Positions 27,351 through 35,436 of a DNA stretch of 64,000 nucleotides are shown here, piece after piece. The notes beneath the pieces are model-generated. The model was given only the letters and a program-made list of their open reading frames with translations. It was not told where the DNA came from and ran no database searches. Every line of letters begins with the position of its first letter. The first letter of the stretch is position 1. The translations under genes and the position numbers were made by a program. The DNA is from Agrococcus casei LMG 22410 (lineage in GTDB: Bacteria; Actinomycetota; Actinomycetes; Actinomycetales; Microbacteriaceae), in NCBI RefSeq assembly GCF_900163565.1, contig NZ_FUHU01000046.1:1-64000 (forward strand), given 5' to 3'.

Positions 27351-28294
27351 GCGCCCTCGAACTGGGGCTTCCTGCCCCCATGCCCGAACTTGGCCTGCCC
27401 GAGCGAGTGACCATTTGGGAGATGAGCCCGCGCGACGGCCTGCAGTCAGAGAAGAACCTGATCTCACCGGCCACGAAGATCGAGCTCATTCAGCGCCTCG
27501 CGACCACCGGCTTGCCCGTGGTCGAGGCCGGCAGCTTCGTACGACCCGACCGCGTGCCGCAGATGGCCGGCAGCGAGGACGTGCTCCGCGGTGTGGCCGA
27601 TGTGCAGGTGCGCAAGCCCGTGCTCGTGCCCAACCTCAAGGGCCTCGAGCGCGCCGTCGACGCGGGGGCCGCCGAGATCGCGGTCTTCCTGAGCGTGACT
27701 GAGTCGTTCGCCAACGCCAACCTCTCGACCGACCGCGCGACGTCTGAGGCGCGCGCGAAAGAGGTCGTCACCGCTGCCCGCGCCGCCGGCATGCCCGTTC
27801 GCGGCTACCTCTCGATGGTCTTCGGAGACCCCTGGGAGGGTCCGGTCGCGATCGACGAGGTCGTCGGACTTGCAACGCGGATGCGCGAGTGGGGAGTCGG
27901 CGAGATCTCGCTGGGCGACACCATCGGGGTCGCGACACCCGGCCTCGTCAAGGCCACGCTCGATGCGCTGACACCGGAGATACCCGTCGCGGAGCTCGGT
28001 CTGCACATGCACGACACCTACGGCCAGGCGCTCGCGAACGTCTATGCCGGGCTGCAGTCGGGAGTGTCGATCTTCGACGCATCGACCGCAGGAGTGGGCG
28101 GATGCCCCTTCGCAAAGTCAGCAACAGGAAACCTCGCCACCGAGGATCTCGTGTGGATGCTCACAGGACTCGGCATCGGAACCGGTGTCGACCTGCGTGC
28201 GCTGCTCGACATCTCTCAGTGGCTCGGGGCGGCACTCGACCGCCCCATCACCTCCCGGGTCGCAACGGCGCTGGTCGGAAAGGAAACACAGTGA
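27347..28294 (+). CDS. mvaB: Hydroxymethylglutaryl-CoA lyase
   Basis: A 315-residue TIM-barrel lyase that cleaves HMG-CoA to acetoacetate and acetyl-CoA. The substrate and metal motif WEMSPRDGLQSEKN is near residue 25, metal-binding HMHDTYGQ near 225, and the C-terminal catalytic Cys loop is GVGGCPFAKSATGN. It directly follows and overlaps the reductase gene (ATGA), reproducing the mvaAB pairing of mevalonate-degrading pseudomonads. Its stop overlaps the GTG of a membrane protein gene. Confidence 0.93.
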   Translation: MSALELGLPAPMPELGLPERVTIWEMSPRDGLQSEKNLISPATKIELIQRLATTGLPVVEAGSFVRPDRVPQMAGSEDVLRGVADVQVRKPVLVPNLKGLERAVDAGAAEIAVFLSVTESFANANLSTDRATSEARAKEVVTAARAAGMPVRGYLSMVFGDPWEGPVAIDEVVGLATRMREWGVGEISLGDTIGVATPGLVKATLDALTPEIPVAELGLHMHDTYGQALANVYAGLQSGVSIFDASTAGVGGCPFAKSATGNLATEDLVWMLTGLGIGTGVDLRALLDISQWLGAALDRPITSRVATALVGKETQ

Positions 28295-28740
28295 CATCGG
28301 AAACAAAACTGGGGGACAGCCCCTCGTACATAGAAGTGTGGGGCGACACTGTCTCGCCCAAGCACATGTGGCTCTCGATCCTGATGGGCGTGATCTTCGC
28401 GCCCGCGGCGTTCCTGACGAGCCGGTGGGCGTTCGAGTCGTCGGGTGTCGATGCCCAGCTGGCCGGGTCGTACTCGCTGCTGGTCGGGCTCGGAGCATGC
28501 CTGGTCGTCGCGGTGGTCGGCGCGAACCTCTTCAAGCCGAAGCGGGTGCTCGTCGAGAGCGAGCTCGGATCGCGTGAAGACGCGATGGACGCAATCGAAG
28601 CCGAGGTCGGCCCGATCGGCGACCCTGACACGTTCTCGGCTGGCGACCTCGCAGAGGTCAAGCAGCTGGGGCTCTACGACGACTTCAAGCGTCGCTTCGA
28701 GCAGAACAGCGCTGCATCGACGAATGAGGAGAAGAGCTGA
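28291..28740 (+). CDS. Small transporter subunit (TctB-like position)
   Basis: A 149-residue membrane protein with two hydrophobic segments (about residues 26-44 and 62-84) and a long acidic cytoplasmic tail ending FKRRFEQNSAASTNEEKS. It starts at the GTG overlapping the lyase stop and shares one base with the next permease gene. Position and size suggest the small membrane subunit of a TTT-type (TctAB) transporter, although similarity to TctB is not obvious. It has no assigned family. Confidence 0.65.
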   Translation: MTSETKLGDSPSYIEVWGDTVSPKHMWLSILMGVIFAPAAFLTSRWAFESSGVDAQLAGSYSLLVGLGACLVVAVVGANLFKPKRVLVESELGSREDAMDAIEAEVGPIGDPDTFSAGDLAEVKQLGLYDDFKRRFEQNSAASTNEEKS

Positions 28741-30119
28741 TGGAAGAGCTGCTGCCGATGATCGGCTGGGCGCTTGGCATGGCGCTCGCCGGCGCCATCG
28801 CATTCGGTCTCCTTGGGCTCGTTTCGGGCACCGACGAGACAGCGACGATCGCCCCCATCACGCTGCTGGTGATTCTGCTGGGCGTGCCGCCGGTCGGAGT
28901 CTTCGCGTTCTTCATGGCCGCGATCTCTGCCAAGCACATCACACACGCGATACCGACGACATTGCTCGGAATACCGGGCGACACCATGGCGGCCCCGCTG
29001 CTGAGAGACGCGCAGCTGCTGCGCGAACTCGGCGTGCCGCACATCGCCCTCCGCAAGGCCATCTCGGGCGGCGTGCTCGCAGCGCTCATCGCAGTGCCGC
29101 TCGCGGTGCTGTTCGCCTGGCTGCTGACGCCCTTCGCTGACGCCATCAGCAGCGTCGCCGGCTGGATCTTCCTCGCGGCTGCCGTGCTCATCGCCTTCCT
29201 CTCGAAGAGCCGCTGGGCAGCCGTCATCGCGCTGATCCCGTTCGTGCTGCTCGTGCTCGGCCTCAACGCATTCACCCTCGCAACGCTCGACAAGACGCTG
29301 ACCGTCAGCTTCTTCCTGGGCATCGCAACCGGTCCGCTGATCGTCGACATGTTCCTCGCGGCGAGCCCCGTGGGGCGCAAGACCCTGCAGCGCGCCGACA
29401 AGCGCCGCTTCGAGCTGGCAGCCGACTCCCGCACCTGGAAGGGACGGATGCCGTCGCCGTTCGGAGTGCTCAGTCGCGGTCAGCTGGGGGCAACAGCAGG
29501 TGCAGCGACGATCTCGAGCGCGACCTTCGTGTTCTCGCCCGTCGCGATGACGGTGCTCATGGGTGAGCTGTTCGGCAGCCGCGTCAAGGGCGCCTACCAG
29601 CGCCTGACGACGCAGATGTCGGTCAAGAACGGCACGACTGAGTCGACCTACATCGCCGAGACGCTCATCCCGCTGATCGCAATCGGCCTGCCGCTCTCGC
29701 CGATGGCCGCTTCGGTCGCCAGCCCGCTGTTCAACGCGCCCCCGGTCTACACGATCGACGACGGTGTGCCGAACAACCTGCACACGCTGCTCGAGCCCTG
29801 GCAGTTTCTGGTGTTCGGTCTGCTGGCAGTCATCATCGCGGTGCTGCTGACGTATCCGTTCGCCATGACACAGGCGCACCGCGCTGCGAAGTGGATCATG
29901 CAGAAGGTTTCGCACGAGGCCATCATCGGAGCCTTTGCTGGCCTGCTCGTGGTCATCAGCCTCTACGAGGGCGGCGTGATCGCGCTGTTCGTGACGCTCA
30001 CGGTCGGCCTGGTGGGCGGCATGCTCAACAAGCTGTTCGCCGTGCACACGGGCGTGCAGTTCATGGGCTACTACGTTGCTGTGCTGAGCGTGCCCGGAAT
30101 CCTGGCGCTGTTCGCGTAA
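28740..30119 (+). CDS. TctA-like permease of mevalonate operon
   Basis: A 459-residue polytopic membrane protein with about a dozen hydrophobic segments, resembling the large TctA permease of tripartite tricarboxylate transporters. An internal duplication is suggested by Gly/Pro-containing re-entrant motifs TTLLGIPGDTMAAP (about residues 78-91) and LIAIGLPLSPMAAS (second half). It overlaps the small subunit gene by one base and is the last gene of the mevalonate operon, so uptake of mevalonate or a similar branched hydroxy acid is likely. No TctC binding-protein gene is nearby, which is atypical. Confidence 0.7.
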   Translation: MEELLPMIGWALGMALAGAIAFGLLGLVSGTDETATIAPITLLVILLGVPPVGVFAFFMAAISAKHITHAIPTTLLGIPGDTMAAPLLRDAQLLRELGVPHIALRKAISGGVLAALIAVPLAVLFAWLLTPFADAISSVAGWIFLAAAVLIAFLSKSRWAAVIALIPFVLLVLGLNAFTLATLDKTLTVSFFLGIATGPLIVDMFLAASPVGRKTLQRADKRRFELAADSRTWKGRMPSPFGVLSRGQLGATAGAATISSATFVFSPVAMTVLMGELFGSRVKGAYQRLTTQMSVKNGTTESTYIAETLIPLIAIGLPLSPMAASVASPLFNAPPVYTIDDGVPNNLHTLLEPWQFLVFGLLAVIIAVLLTYPFAMTQAHRAAKWIMQKVSHEAIIGAFAGLLVVISLYEGGVIALFVTLTVGLVGGMLNKLFAVHTGVQFMGYYVAVLSVPGILALFA

Positions 30120-30135
30120 CCGTCTCTGCTCTGTC

Positions 30136-30174
30136 AGCGGTGCCTCGTGTGGACAATCCACGTGAGGCACCGCT
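30136..30174. terminator. Stem-loop after mevalonate operon
   Basis: AGCGGTGCCTCGTGTGGA, a short loop, and TCCACGTGAGGCACCGCT form an 18-base stem with two mismatches, 16 bases after the permease stop. There is no T-tract, so it may be a terminator or an mRNA-end stabiliser. Confidence 0.65.
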
Positions 30175-30205
30175 GCCGCATGCGCGGGCGGCATACGCTG
30201 GAAGC

Positions 30206-30703
30206 ATGACCGACACAGACCTCTCCCCCGAGCACAACCGGGCCATTGCTGCGGCACGTGCCAGCGGCATCCGCTTTGATGCTCGCCGTCATGAGCCCGC
30301 TGGGTCGCTGGCCGAGGCCGCTGCCGCACGCGGCGTGACCCCGGGCGAGATCGTGAAGTCGATGGTCGTGCGCCTGGGCGAGAGCGATTACGCGATCGCG
30401 CTGGTGCCGGGCGATCGCCGGATCTCGTGGCGCAAGCTGCGGCAGGCGATGGGCGTGAACCGCGCGAAGATGCCCACGGCCGACGAGGCGTTCGGGATCA
30501 CGGGCTTCGAGCGCGGCACGATCACGCCGTTCGGCAGCGAGGGCGATCTGCCGGTGCTGGCCGATGCGCATGTGCCAGACGGGCCGATCTCGATGGGCGG
30601 AGGCGCGCACGGCGTTGCGCTCTACCTCGACGGGGCAGACCTCAAGGCGCACTTTGCGGCGCAGGTGCTCGACATCGCCGAGCCGCTCGACGCGACCGCG
30701 TGA
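30206..30703 (+). CDS. YbaK/EbsC family Cys-tRNA(Pro) deacylase-like protein
   Basis: A 165-residue YbaK/ProXp-type aminoacyl-tRNA deacylase, the trans-editing fold that hydrolyses mischarged tRNA. The typical EIVKSMVVRLGESDYAIALV and ISWRKLRQAMGVNRAKMPTA (about residues 70-95) precede GFERGTITPFGSEGDLPVL and ISMGGGAHG. The start is the ATG at 30206; the frame extends upstream into the permease gene. It is a single gene followed by composite repeat C1. Confidence 0.85.
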   Translation: MTDTDLSPEHNRAIAAARASGIRFDARRHEPAGSLAEAAAARGVTPGEIVKSMVVRLGESDYAIALVPGDRRISWRKLRQAMGVNRAKMPTADEAFGITGFERGTITPFGSEGDLPVLADAHVPDGPISMGGGAHGVALYLDGADLKAHFAAQVLDIAEPLDATA

Positions 30704-30711
30704 AATCCCCT

Positions 30712-30817
30712 CGCGAGATGGAAAAGTGGCGTTGAGATGGCATCTTGTCGGGAGTTTTCCATCTTGCGGCGGGCTGGCGGCGGGCGTGCGGCGCAGCTGA
30801 ACTCCCTTTGGAGTTCA
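30712..30817. repeat. Composite repeat locus C1 (modules b and c)
   Basis: Module b (30712-30769) has arms AGATGGAAAA (30716-30725) and TTTTCCATCT (30755-30764) around an inner palindrome AGATGGCATCT. Module c (30798-30817) is the perfect palindrome TGAACTCCCTTTGGAGTTCA apart from its four-base loop. It lies between the YbaK-like gene and a membrane protein gene. Confidence 0.8.
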
Positions 30818-30879
30818 GGCACCGATTTCGTTCTTCAGGAGGAGACGGATGCGCGGGTGCCGCCGGTAACGTTGGGCGC

Positions 30880-31545
30880 GTGTTCGACGACTGGAAGCGC
30901 CGCCGAGCCGCCAAGCGCGTCAAGGCCGGAGACGGCCACGCCCTGAAGCGATTCCGCTGGTGGCAGCCGTTCTCGCGCGCCCTTATGCACATGCAGCTCG
31001 AAGACGGGCAGGGCCGCCGCGAGCAGTGGTCAGTCAGCGTGAGCCTGTGGGGCGAGGGCGACGACGGCGACGTCTGGGCGCACCTCTACCGAAACGGCGG
31101 GCACACAGCCAAGTCAAAGCTGCCGGCGGAGTTCGAGGTGCCGGGCGGCCGCATCGAGATCGCGGCGAGCGGCTACGGCCTCAAGCGCTGCCATTACGTC
31201 ACGCCTGACGGCAATGCCCGACCGCTGACACCTGACCCCGCATCTGCCGAGGGCCGGCGTGCGCGGCTCGACCGACGCCATCCGTTCGCCAGCCGCATGG
31301 TCGGCGTGGTCTCCGTGCTGATTCTGGTCGTCGCGCTCGTGCTGGGGGTGCCGCAGCTGATCGAGACGGTGACGAGCATTCCTCCGGTGGCTGAGCGCAT
31401 CGGCACCTTCGAATCGCCCATCATGCTGCCGGCGTGGTTCAACATCGGGCTGGTGGTGTCGGCGGCGATTGCCAGCACCGAGCGCGCACTGCGCCTGCGA
31501 TACAACTGGCTGCTCGACGGCGGCCTGTTCGACGGCGAAGACTGA
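30880..31545 (+). CDS. Hypothetical protein with C-terminal membrane hairpin
   Basis: A 221-residue protein. A basic N-terminus (VFDDWKRRRAAKRVKAGDG), a soluble beta-rich region to about residue 130 (EQWSVSVSLWGEGDDGDVWA, then GRIEIAASGYGLKRCHYV), and two hydrophobic segments near residues 145-162 and 185-202. The GTG at 30880 is chosen because upstream sequence contains repeat C1; the true start could be slightly different. No family is recognised. Its stop begins a triple 15-17-base tandem unit TGACCAGCTGG (31543-31589). Confidence 0.6.
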   Translation: MFDDWKRRRAAKRVKAGDGHALKRFRWWQPFSRALMHMQLEDGQGRREQWSVSVSLWGEGDDGDVWAHLYRNGGHTAKSKLPAEFEVPGGRIEIAASGYGLKRCHYVTPDGNARPLTPDPASAEGRRARLDRRHPFASRMVGVVSVLILVVALVLGVPQLIETVTSIPPVAERIGTFESPIMLPAWFNIGLVVSAAIASTERALRLRYNWLLDGGLFDGED

Positions 31546-31590
31546 CCAGCTGGCCGGAGTGATCAGCTGCGAAGTGACCAGCTGGGCGGT

Positions 31591-31765
31591 GCAAGGAGAG
31601 TTGCGCAGGCAAAGGCATGCGCTTCACCTGCGTGAATCTCCTTGCGATGGCAAAGCCCCGCTGAGATGGAAAAGTCGCGCTGAGATGGCATCTTGCCGGG
31701 AGTTTTCCATCTCGCGGCGGCCAGACGGCGGGCGTGAGGCGCATCTGAACTCCAAAAGGAGTTCA
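31591..31765. repeat. Composite repeat locus C2 (modules a, b, c)
   Basis: Module a (31591-31645) has outer arms GCAAGGAGA and TCTCCTTGC. Module b (about 31661-31718) carries the conserved GAGATGGCATCTTGCCGGG core. Module c (31746-31765) is TGAACTCCAAAAGGAGTTCA, whose right end read on the minus strand is the TGA stop codon of hemA. Confidence 0.8.
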
Positions 31766-33031
31766 GGCCTCGAGCCCGAACAGCGCATCGAGCCCGCTCA
31801 CGAAGTCGTCGTGCCGACCGGATGCGGCAAGCTCGCGGGCGCGCACGCTCGGCTTGTGCAGAATGACCCCGGCGAAGTGGCGCAGCGCAGCCTCTGTTGC
31901 ACGGCGCTCAGCCTCGGTGCCACGACGTCCGATCCGCTCGACTTCGGCATCGAGCGCCTCGAACACGTGCTGGCGCAGTGCAGTGACAGCAGGCGCCAGC
32001 CGATTCTCATCGGTCACGCGCTCGAACACGGCGGCCGCCTTGCGCACGTAGGCTCGCGCATCGTCGGTCGTCACCAGATGCTGCACGGGCGCATGCAGCC
32101 GCACGGTCTCGAGGTCGAGCAGCTGCACTCCGGGAACATCCGCAACAGCCGGCTCGACGTTGCGCGGCAGCCCCATGTCGATCACGATCTGCCCGGCAGG
32201 CTCAGCAGCACCGGTCACGGGGCAGACGGATGCGCTGGCACGGTTCTCGAGTCCGAGCCGGCGGCCGCGCAGCAGGGTGTCAGCGCTGATCGCGTACCCC
32301 TCGCCCGCAGAGCAGGTGACGATGACATCGGCGAGGGATGCGGCGACATGCACGTCGCGCGAGTCGACGATGTCGATGCCGTTCTTCAGCGCGAACTGGC
32401 GCTGGCGGCCCGACGGGCTCCACACCTCGATGTGCTGCGCGCCGCGATCGCGGAGGGCCTTCAACGCAGTGCCGGCGTAGTTTCCGGTGCCGACGAGCAG
32501 CACCCGGGCATCCTGCCAGGATGCGAGCTGCGCTGAGGCGAGATCGAGCGCGAGCCTGATCACCGAGCGGTTCGCGCCGCCCACATCGGCCCGCCGCTTC
32601 ACGATGCGCTGCGTCTCGTTGGCGCGCTGAAACAGCCGCTCGAGGTTGCTCGTCGTCGCACCGAGCTCCTGCGCTCGGCGGTGCCCGCGGCGCACCTGAC
32701 CCGCGATCTCATCCTCGCCGACGACGACCGATTCGAGCCCGGAGGCCACCGCGAACAGGTGCTCTGCGGCGTCGCGGTCGGCGTGCACCTCGCCCGTCAC
32801 AGCAACCCCTTGCGCCAGCAGCTCGTCGCGCACGAGCGCGGCCGCGGCGCCAGGGTCTGCGTCGGTTTCGAGGTACGTCTCGAACCGGTTGCAGGTGCTG
32901 ACCATCACCGCACCCCGCACGGACTCGTGCGTTCGCAGGGTGTCGCTCAGCGCATCCGTGTCGATGCGCGACAGGGTTTCGAGAACAGTGAAATCGTCGG
33001 TGCGGTGACTGACCGTCAGAGTGATGAGCAT
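31763..33031 (-). CDS. hemA: Glutamyl-tRNA reductase
   Basis: A 422-residue glutamyl-tRNA reductase, the NADPH-dependent first step of C5-pathway heme synthesis, giving glutamate-1-semialdehyde. The catalytic Cys is in VMVSTCNRFETYL (about residue 46), the VVGEDEIAGQVR segment follows, the NADPH Rossmann motif is VLLVGTGNYAGTAL and a helical dimerisation domain ends the protein. The open frame runs on to 34324 antisense to hemE. I choose the ATG at 33031, ten bases after a TAGTAT -10, implying a leaderless mRNA; an ATG at 33043 is the alternative. It is divergent from the hemE operon. The stop codon is formed by repeat C2. Confidence 0.93.
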   Translation of the reverse strand: MLITLTVSHRTDDFTVLETLSRIDTDALSDTLRTHESVRGAVMVSTCNRFETYLETDADPGAAAALVRDELLAQGVAVTGEVHADRDAAEHLFAVASGLESVVVGEDEIAGQVRRGHRRAQELGATTSNLERLFQRANETQRIVKRRADVGGANRSVIRLALDLASAQLASWQDARVLLVGTGNYAGTALKALRDRGAQHIEVWSPSGRQRQFALKNGIDIVDSRDVHVAASLADVIVTCSAGEGYAISADTLLRGRRLGLENRASASVCPVTGAAEPAGQIVIDMGLPRNVEPAVADVPGVQLLDLETVRLHAPVQHLVTTDDARAYVRKAAAVFERVTDENRLAPAVTALRQHVFEALDAEVERIGRRGTEAERRATEAALRHFAGVILHKPSVRARELAASGRHDDFVSGLDALFGLEA

Positions 33032-33042
33032 GGCGAAACGCA

Positions 33043-33061
33043 TACTAGCCTGGCCTACAAT
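33043..33061. promoter_or_regulatory. Divergent hemA/hemE leaderless promoters
   Basis: Two -10 boxes face away from each other: TAGTAT on the minus strand (33043-33048) and TACAAT on the plus strand (33056-33061). Each lies exactly 9-11 bases before its ATG (33031 for hemA, 33071 for hemE), and neither gene has a ribosome site, so both transcripts probably start at or next to the start codon. Confidence 0.55.
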
Positions 33062-33070
33062 GCCGAAACT

Positions 33071-34150
33071 ATGACCACCTCTCTTCCGGCCGAGCACCCC
33101 CTCCGCACCGTCACATCCGATTCCCGCCTCATTCGCGCCTACCGAGGTGAGCGCCCGGACGTGCTGCCGGTGTGGTTCATGCGGCAGGCCGGCAGGTCGC
33201 TGCCCGAGTACCGCGAGCTGCGCAAGACCGCAGAGGCAGGCGCCGACATGCTCGACACCTGCCTCGTGCCCGAGCTGGCGAGCGAGATCACCCTGCAGCC
33301 AGTGCGCAGGCACGGGGTCGATGCGGGCATCTTCTTCAGCGACATCATGATTCCGCTGCGTCTGGCGGGCGTGGATGTGCGCATCGAGTCGGGCGTCGGG
33401 CCGATCGTCGGCGAGGCGGTGCAGACGCCTGATGCCGTCGACCGCATCGTGCAGCTCGAGCTCACGCACGAGGCGCTTGCCCCGATTCGCGAGGCCGTCG
33501 CGCTGACCGTGGCCGAGCTCAACGAGACGGGCACGCCGCTCATCGGCTTCGCGGGGGCACCCTTCACGCTCGCCGCCTACCTCGTCGCCGGCCGCCCGAC
33601 CAAGGATCACCTGCCGGTGCGCACGTTCATGCGCAGGCATCCCGAGGCCTGGAGCCGCCTGGCCGAGTGGGCCGCGAAGATCACGGGCGAGTTCCTGCGC
33701 ACGCAGGTGATGGCGGGCGCGAGTGCGGCGCAGCTGTTCGACTCGTGGGCGGGCTCGCTTTCGCGCGGCCAGTACGTCGAGCAGGTCGTCGGCCACTCGC
33801 GTGCGGCGCTCGACCCGGTGCGCGAGCTCGGTGTGCCGCTCGTGCACTTCGGCGTCGGCGCGGGCGAGATCTACGGCGACATGAACATCGGCGTCGACAC
33901 CATCGGCGTCGACTGGCGCGTGCCGCTCGACGAGGCGGTGCAGCGCATGCAGGGCGACGTGACGGTGCAGGGCAACCTCGATCCAGCGGTGCTCGCAGCC
34001 GGCTGGGATGCCATCGAGCCCGCCGTTCGCGACGTCGCCGAGCGCGGTCGCGCGGCCCGTGCCCACGTGTTCAACCTCGGCCATGGGGTGCCGCCCGAGA
34101 CCGACCCGGCGCAGCTGACCCGCATCGTCGAGCTCGTGCACTCGCTGTGA
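33071..34150 (+). CDS. hemE: Uroporphyrinogen decarboxylase
   Basis: A 359-residue uroporphyrinogen III decarboxylase producing coproporphyrinogen III in the cytosol. The active-site N-terminal signature PVWFMRQAGRSLPEYRELR is at about residues 33-52, the catalytic Asp is in FFSDIMIPLRLAG, and GFAGAPFTLAAYLV and FNLGHGVPPETDP complete the family pattern. First gene of a seven-gene heme operon, probably translated from a leaderless mRNA. It overlaps hemY by four bases (GTGA). Confidence 0.96.
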   Translation: MTTSLPAEHPLRTVTSDSRLIRAYRGERPDVLPVWFMRQAGRSLPEYRELRKTAEAGADMLDTCLVPELASEITLQPVRRHGVDAGIFFSDIMIPLRLAGVDVRIESGVGPIVGEAVQTPDAVDRIVQLELTHEALAPIREAVALTVAELNETGTPLIGFAGAPFTLAAYLVAGRPTKDHLPVRTFMRRHPEAWSRLAEWAAKITGEFLRTQVMAGASAAQLFDSWAGSLSRGQYVEQVVGHSRAALDPVRELGVPLVHFGVGAGEIYGDMNIGVDTIGVDWRVPLDEAVQRMQGDVTVQGNLDPAVLAAGWDAIEPAVRDVAERGRAARAHVFNLGHGVPPETDPAQLTRIVELVHSL

Positions 34151-35436
34151 CCGACGTCGCCGTCGTCGGCGCAGGCATCGGCGGTCTGGTCGCGGCACGC
34201 GAGCTTGCCAGGGCCGGACTCTCGGTCGAGCTGTTCGAGGCGGCTGCGGTCGTCGGCGGCCTGGTCGGAGCGACGCGGATGGGCGACACAGCAGTCGACA
34301 GCGGCCCCGAGTCGTTCGCGACACGAGGCGGAGCTGTGGGCGAGCTCGTCGACGAGCTCGGGCTGACGCGCGTCGATGCGGCCGACCTCGGATCGTGGCT
34401 GGTGTTCGACGACGGAGCCGCGCCGAGCCCGGCGGGAGCGCTCATGGGGATCCCCGCTGACGTCACAGCGGCTGACGTCGTGCGCGTGATCGGAGCCGAA
34501 GCCAGCCAGCGAGCACTTCGCGACCTCGAGCTGCCTGCCCGCGCCGGCACGGCATCCGGCATGCTCGGCGAACTCGTGCGCGAACGCCTCGGCGAGACGG
34601 TGCTTGATCGGCTCGTTGACCCCATCGTCTCGGGGGTCTACTCGGCCCGCGCCGACGATCTGCCGGTTTCGAGGGTCTCGCCGAAGCTGCTCGACGCACT
34701 TGCCGAGCACGGGTCGCTGCAGGCTGCCGTGCGGCAGATTCGGGGCGGCGGGGCTGGCCGGCCCAGCGGGTCTCGACCCGGTGCGCTCGTGCAAGGCATC
34801 GACGGCGGGATGCACCGGCTGGCCGAGGCGCTCGCGGCCGACTTCGAGCGGCTCGGCGGCAGGCTGCGGCTCGGTCATCGCGTCGATGACATCACGATGC
34901 TGGATGCGCGGGCGGTCGTGGTCGCGACTCCCGACTGGGCGAGCGAGGCGAGGGGTGCCGAAGTCGAGCTCGTGACCCTGGCGTTCGAGGCGGGTGCGAT
35001 CGACGGTGCTCCGAGGGGAACGGGCGCGCTCGTGGCCCCCGGTGCCGCCTCGATCAGCGCGAAGGCCCTGACCCACTCGAGCGCCAAGTGGCCGTGGCTG
35101 CGTGCCAGCGCCCCGCATCTCGACATCGTGCGGCTCTCGTACGGCCGACAGAACCAGCCGCCGCCCACGAGTTGCCTTGACGACGAGGCAACTGTCGCTC
35201 TCGCACGCTCCGACGCCGAGCGCATCCTCGGTCAGAGCCTGCCAGCCCCCGTGTTCACTGGCCGCCGGGCGCTTCGGCAGCCTCCTGCGCCGGGTGCTGT
35301 GCAGCCTCCGGACGGCGTTCTCGCAGTCGGATCGTGGGTCGCGGGCACAGGGTTGGCAAGTGTTGTTCCGGCTTCCATAGCCGTTGCAAAGGAACTCTCG
35401 CAACGATTGGCGGCAAGCACAGGAGGATTGACGTGA
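34147..35436 (+). CDS. hemY: Coproporphyrinogen III oxidase, HemY/CgoX type
   Basis: A 429-residue FAD enzyme. The dinucleotide motif VVGAGIGGLVAARELARAGL opens the protein, DSGPESFATRGG follows, PIVSGVYSARADDLPVSRV and QGIDGGMHRLAEAL lie in the middle, and the FAD-binding C-terminus is VLAVGSWVAGTGLASVVPAS. With HemQ and ferrochelatase downstream and no hemN/hemF in the operon, it should act in the coproporphyrin-dependent branch, oxidising coproporphyrinogen III to coproporphyrin III. It starts at the GTG overlapping the hemE stop. Confidence 0.92.
   Translation: MTDVAVVGAGIGGLVAARELARAGLSVELFEAAAVVGGLVGATRMGDTAVDSGPESFATRGGAVGELVDELGLTRVDAADLGSWLVFDDGAAPSPAGALMGIPADVTAADVVRVIGAEASQRALRDLELPARAGTASGMLGELVRERLGETVLDRLVDPIVSGVYSARADDLPVSRVSPKLLDALAEHGSLQAAVRQIRGGGAGRPSGSRPGALVQGIDGGMHRLAEALAADFERLGGRLRLGHRVDDITMLDARAVVVATPDWASEARGAEVELVTLAFEAGAIDGAPRGTGALVAPGAASISAKALTHSSAKWPWLRASAPHLDIVRLSYGRQNQPPPTSCLDDEATVALARSDAERILGQSLPAPVFTGRRALRQPPAPGAVQPPDGVLAVGSWVAGTGLASVVPASIAVAKELSQRLAASTGGLT

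Noticed and set aside
28674-30329. 551-residue open frame on the minus strand
   Set aside because: It lies antisense to the TctA-like permease gene and part of the next gene, has low-complexity Arg/His/Gln composition and no domain; it is a GC-codon shadow.
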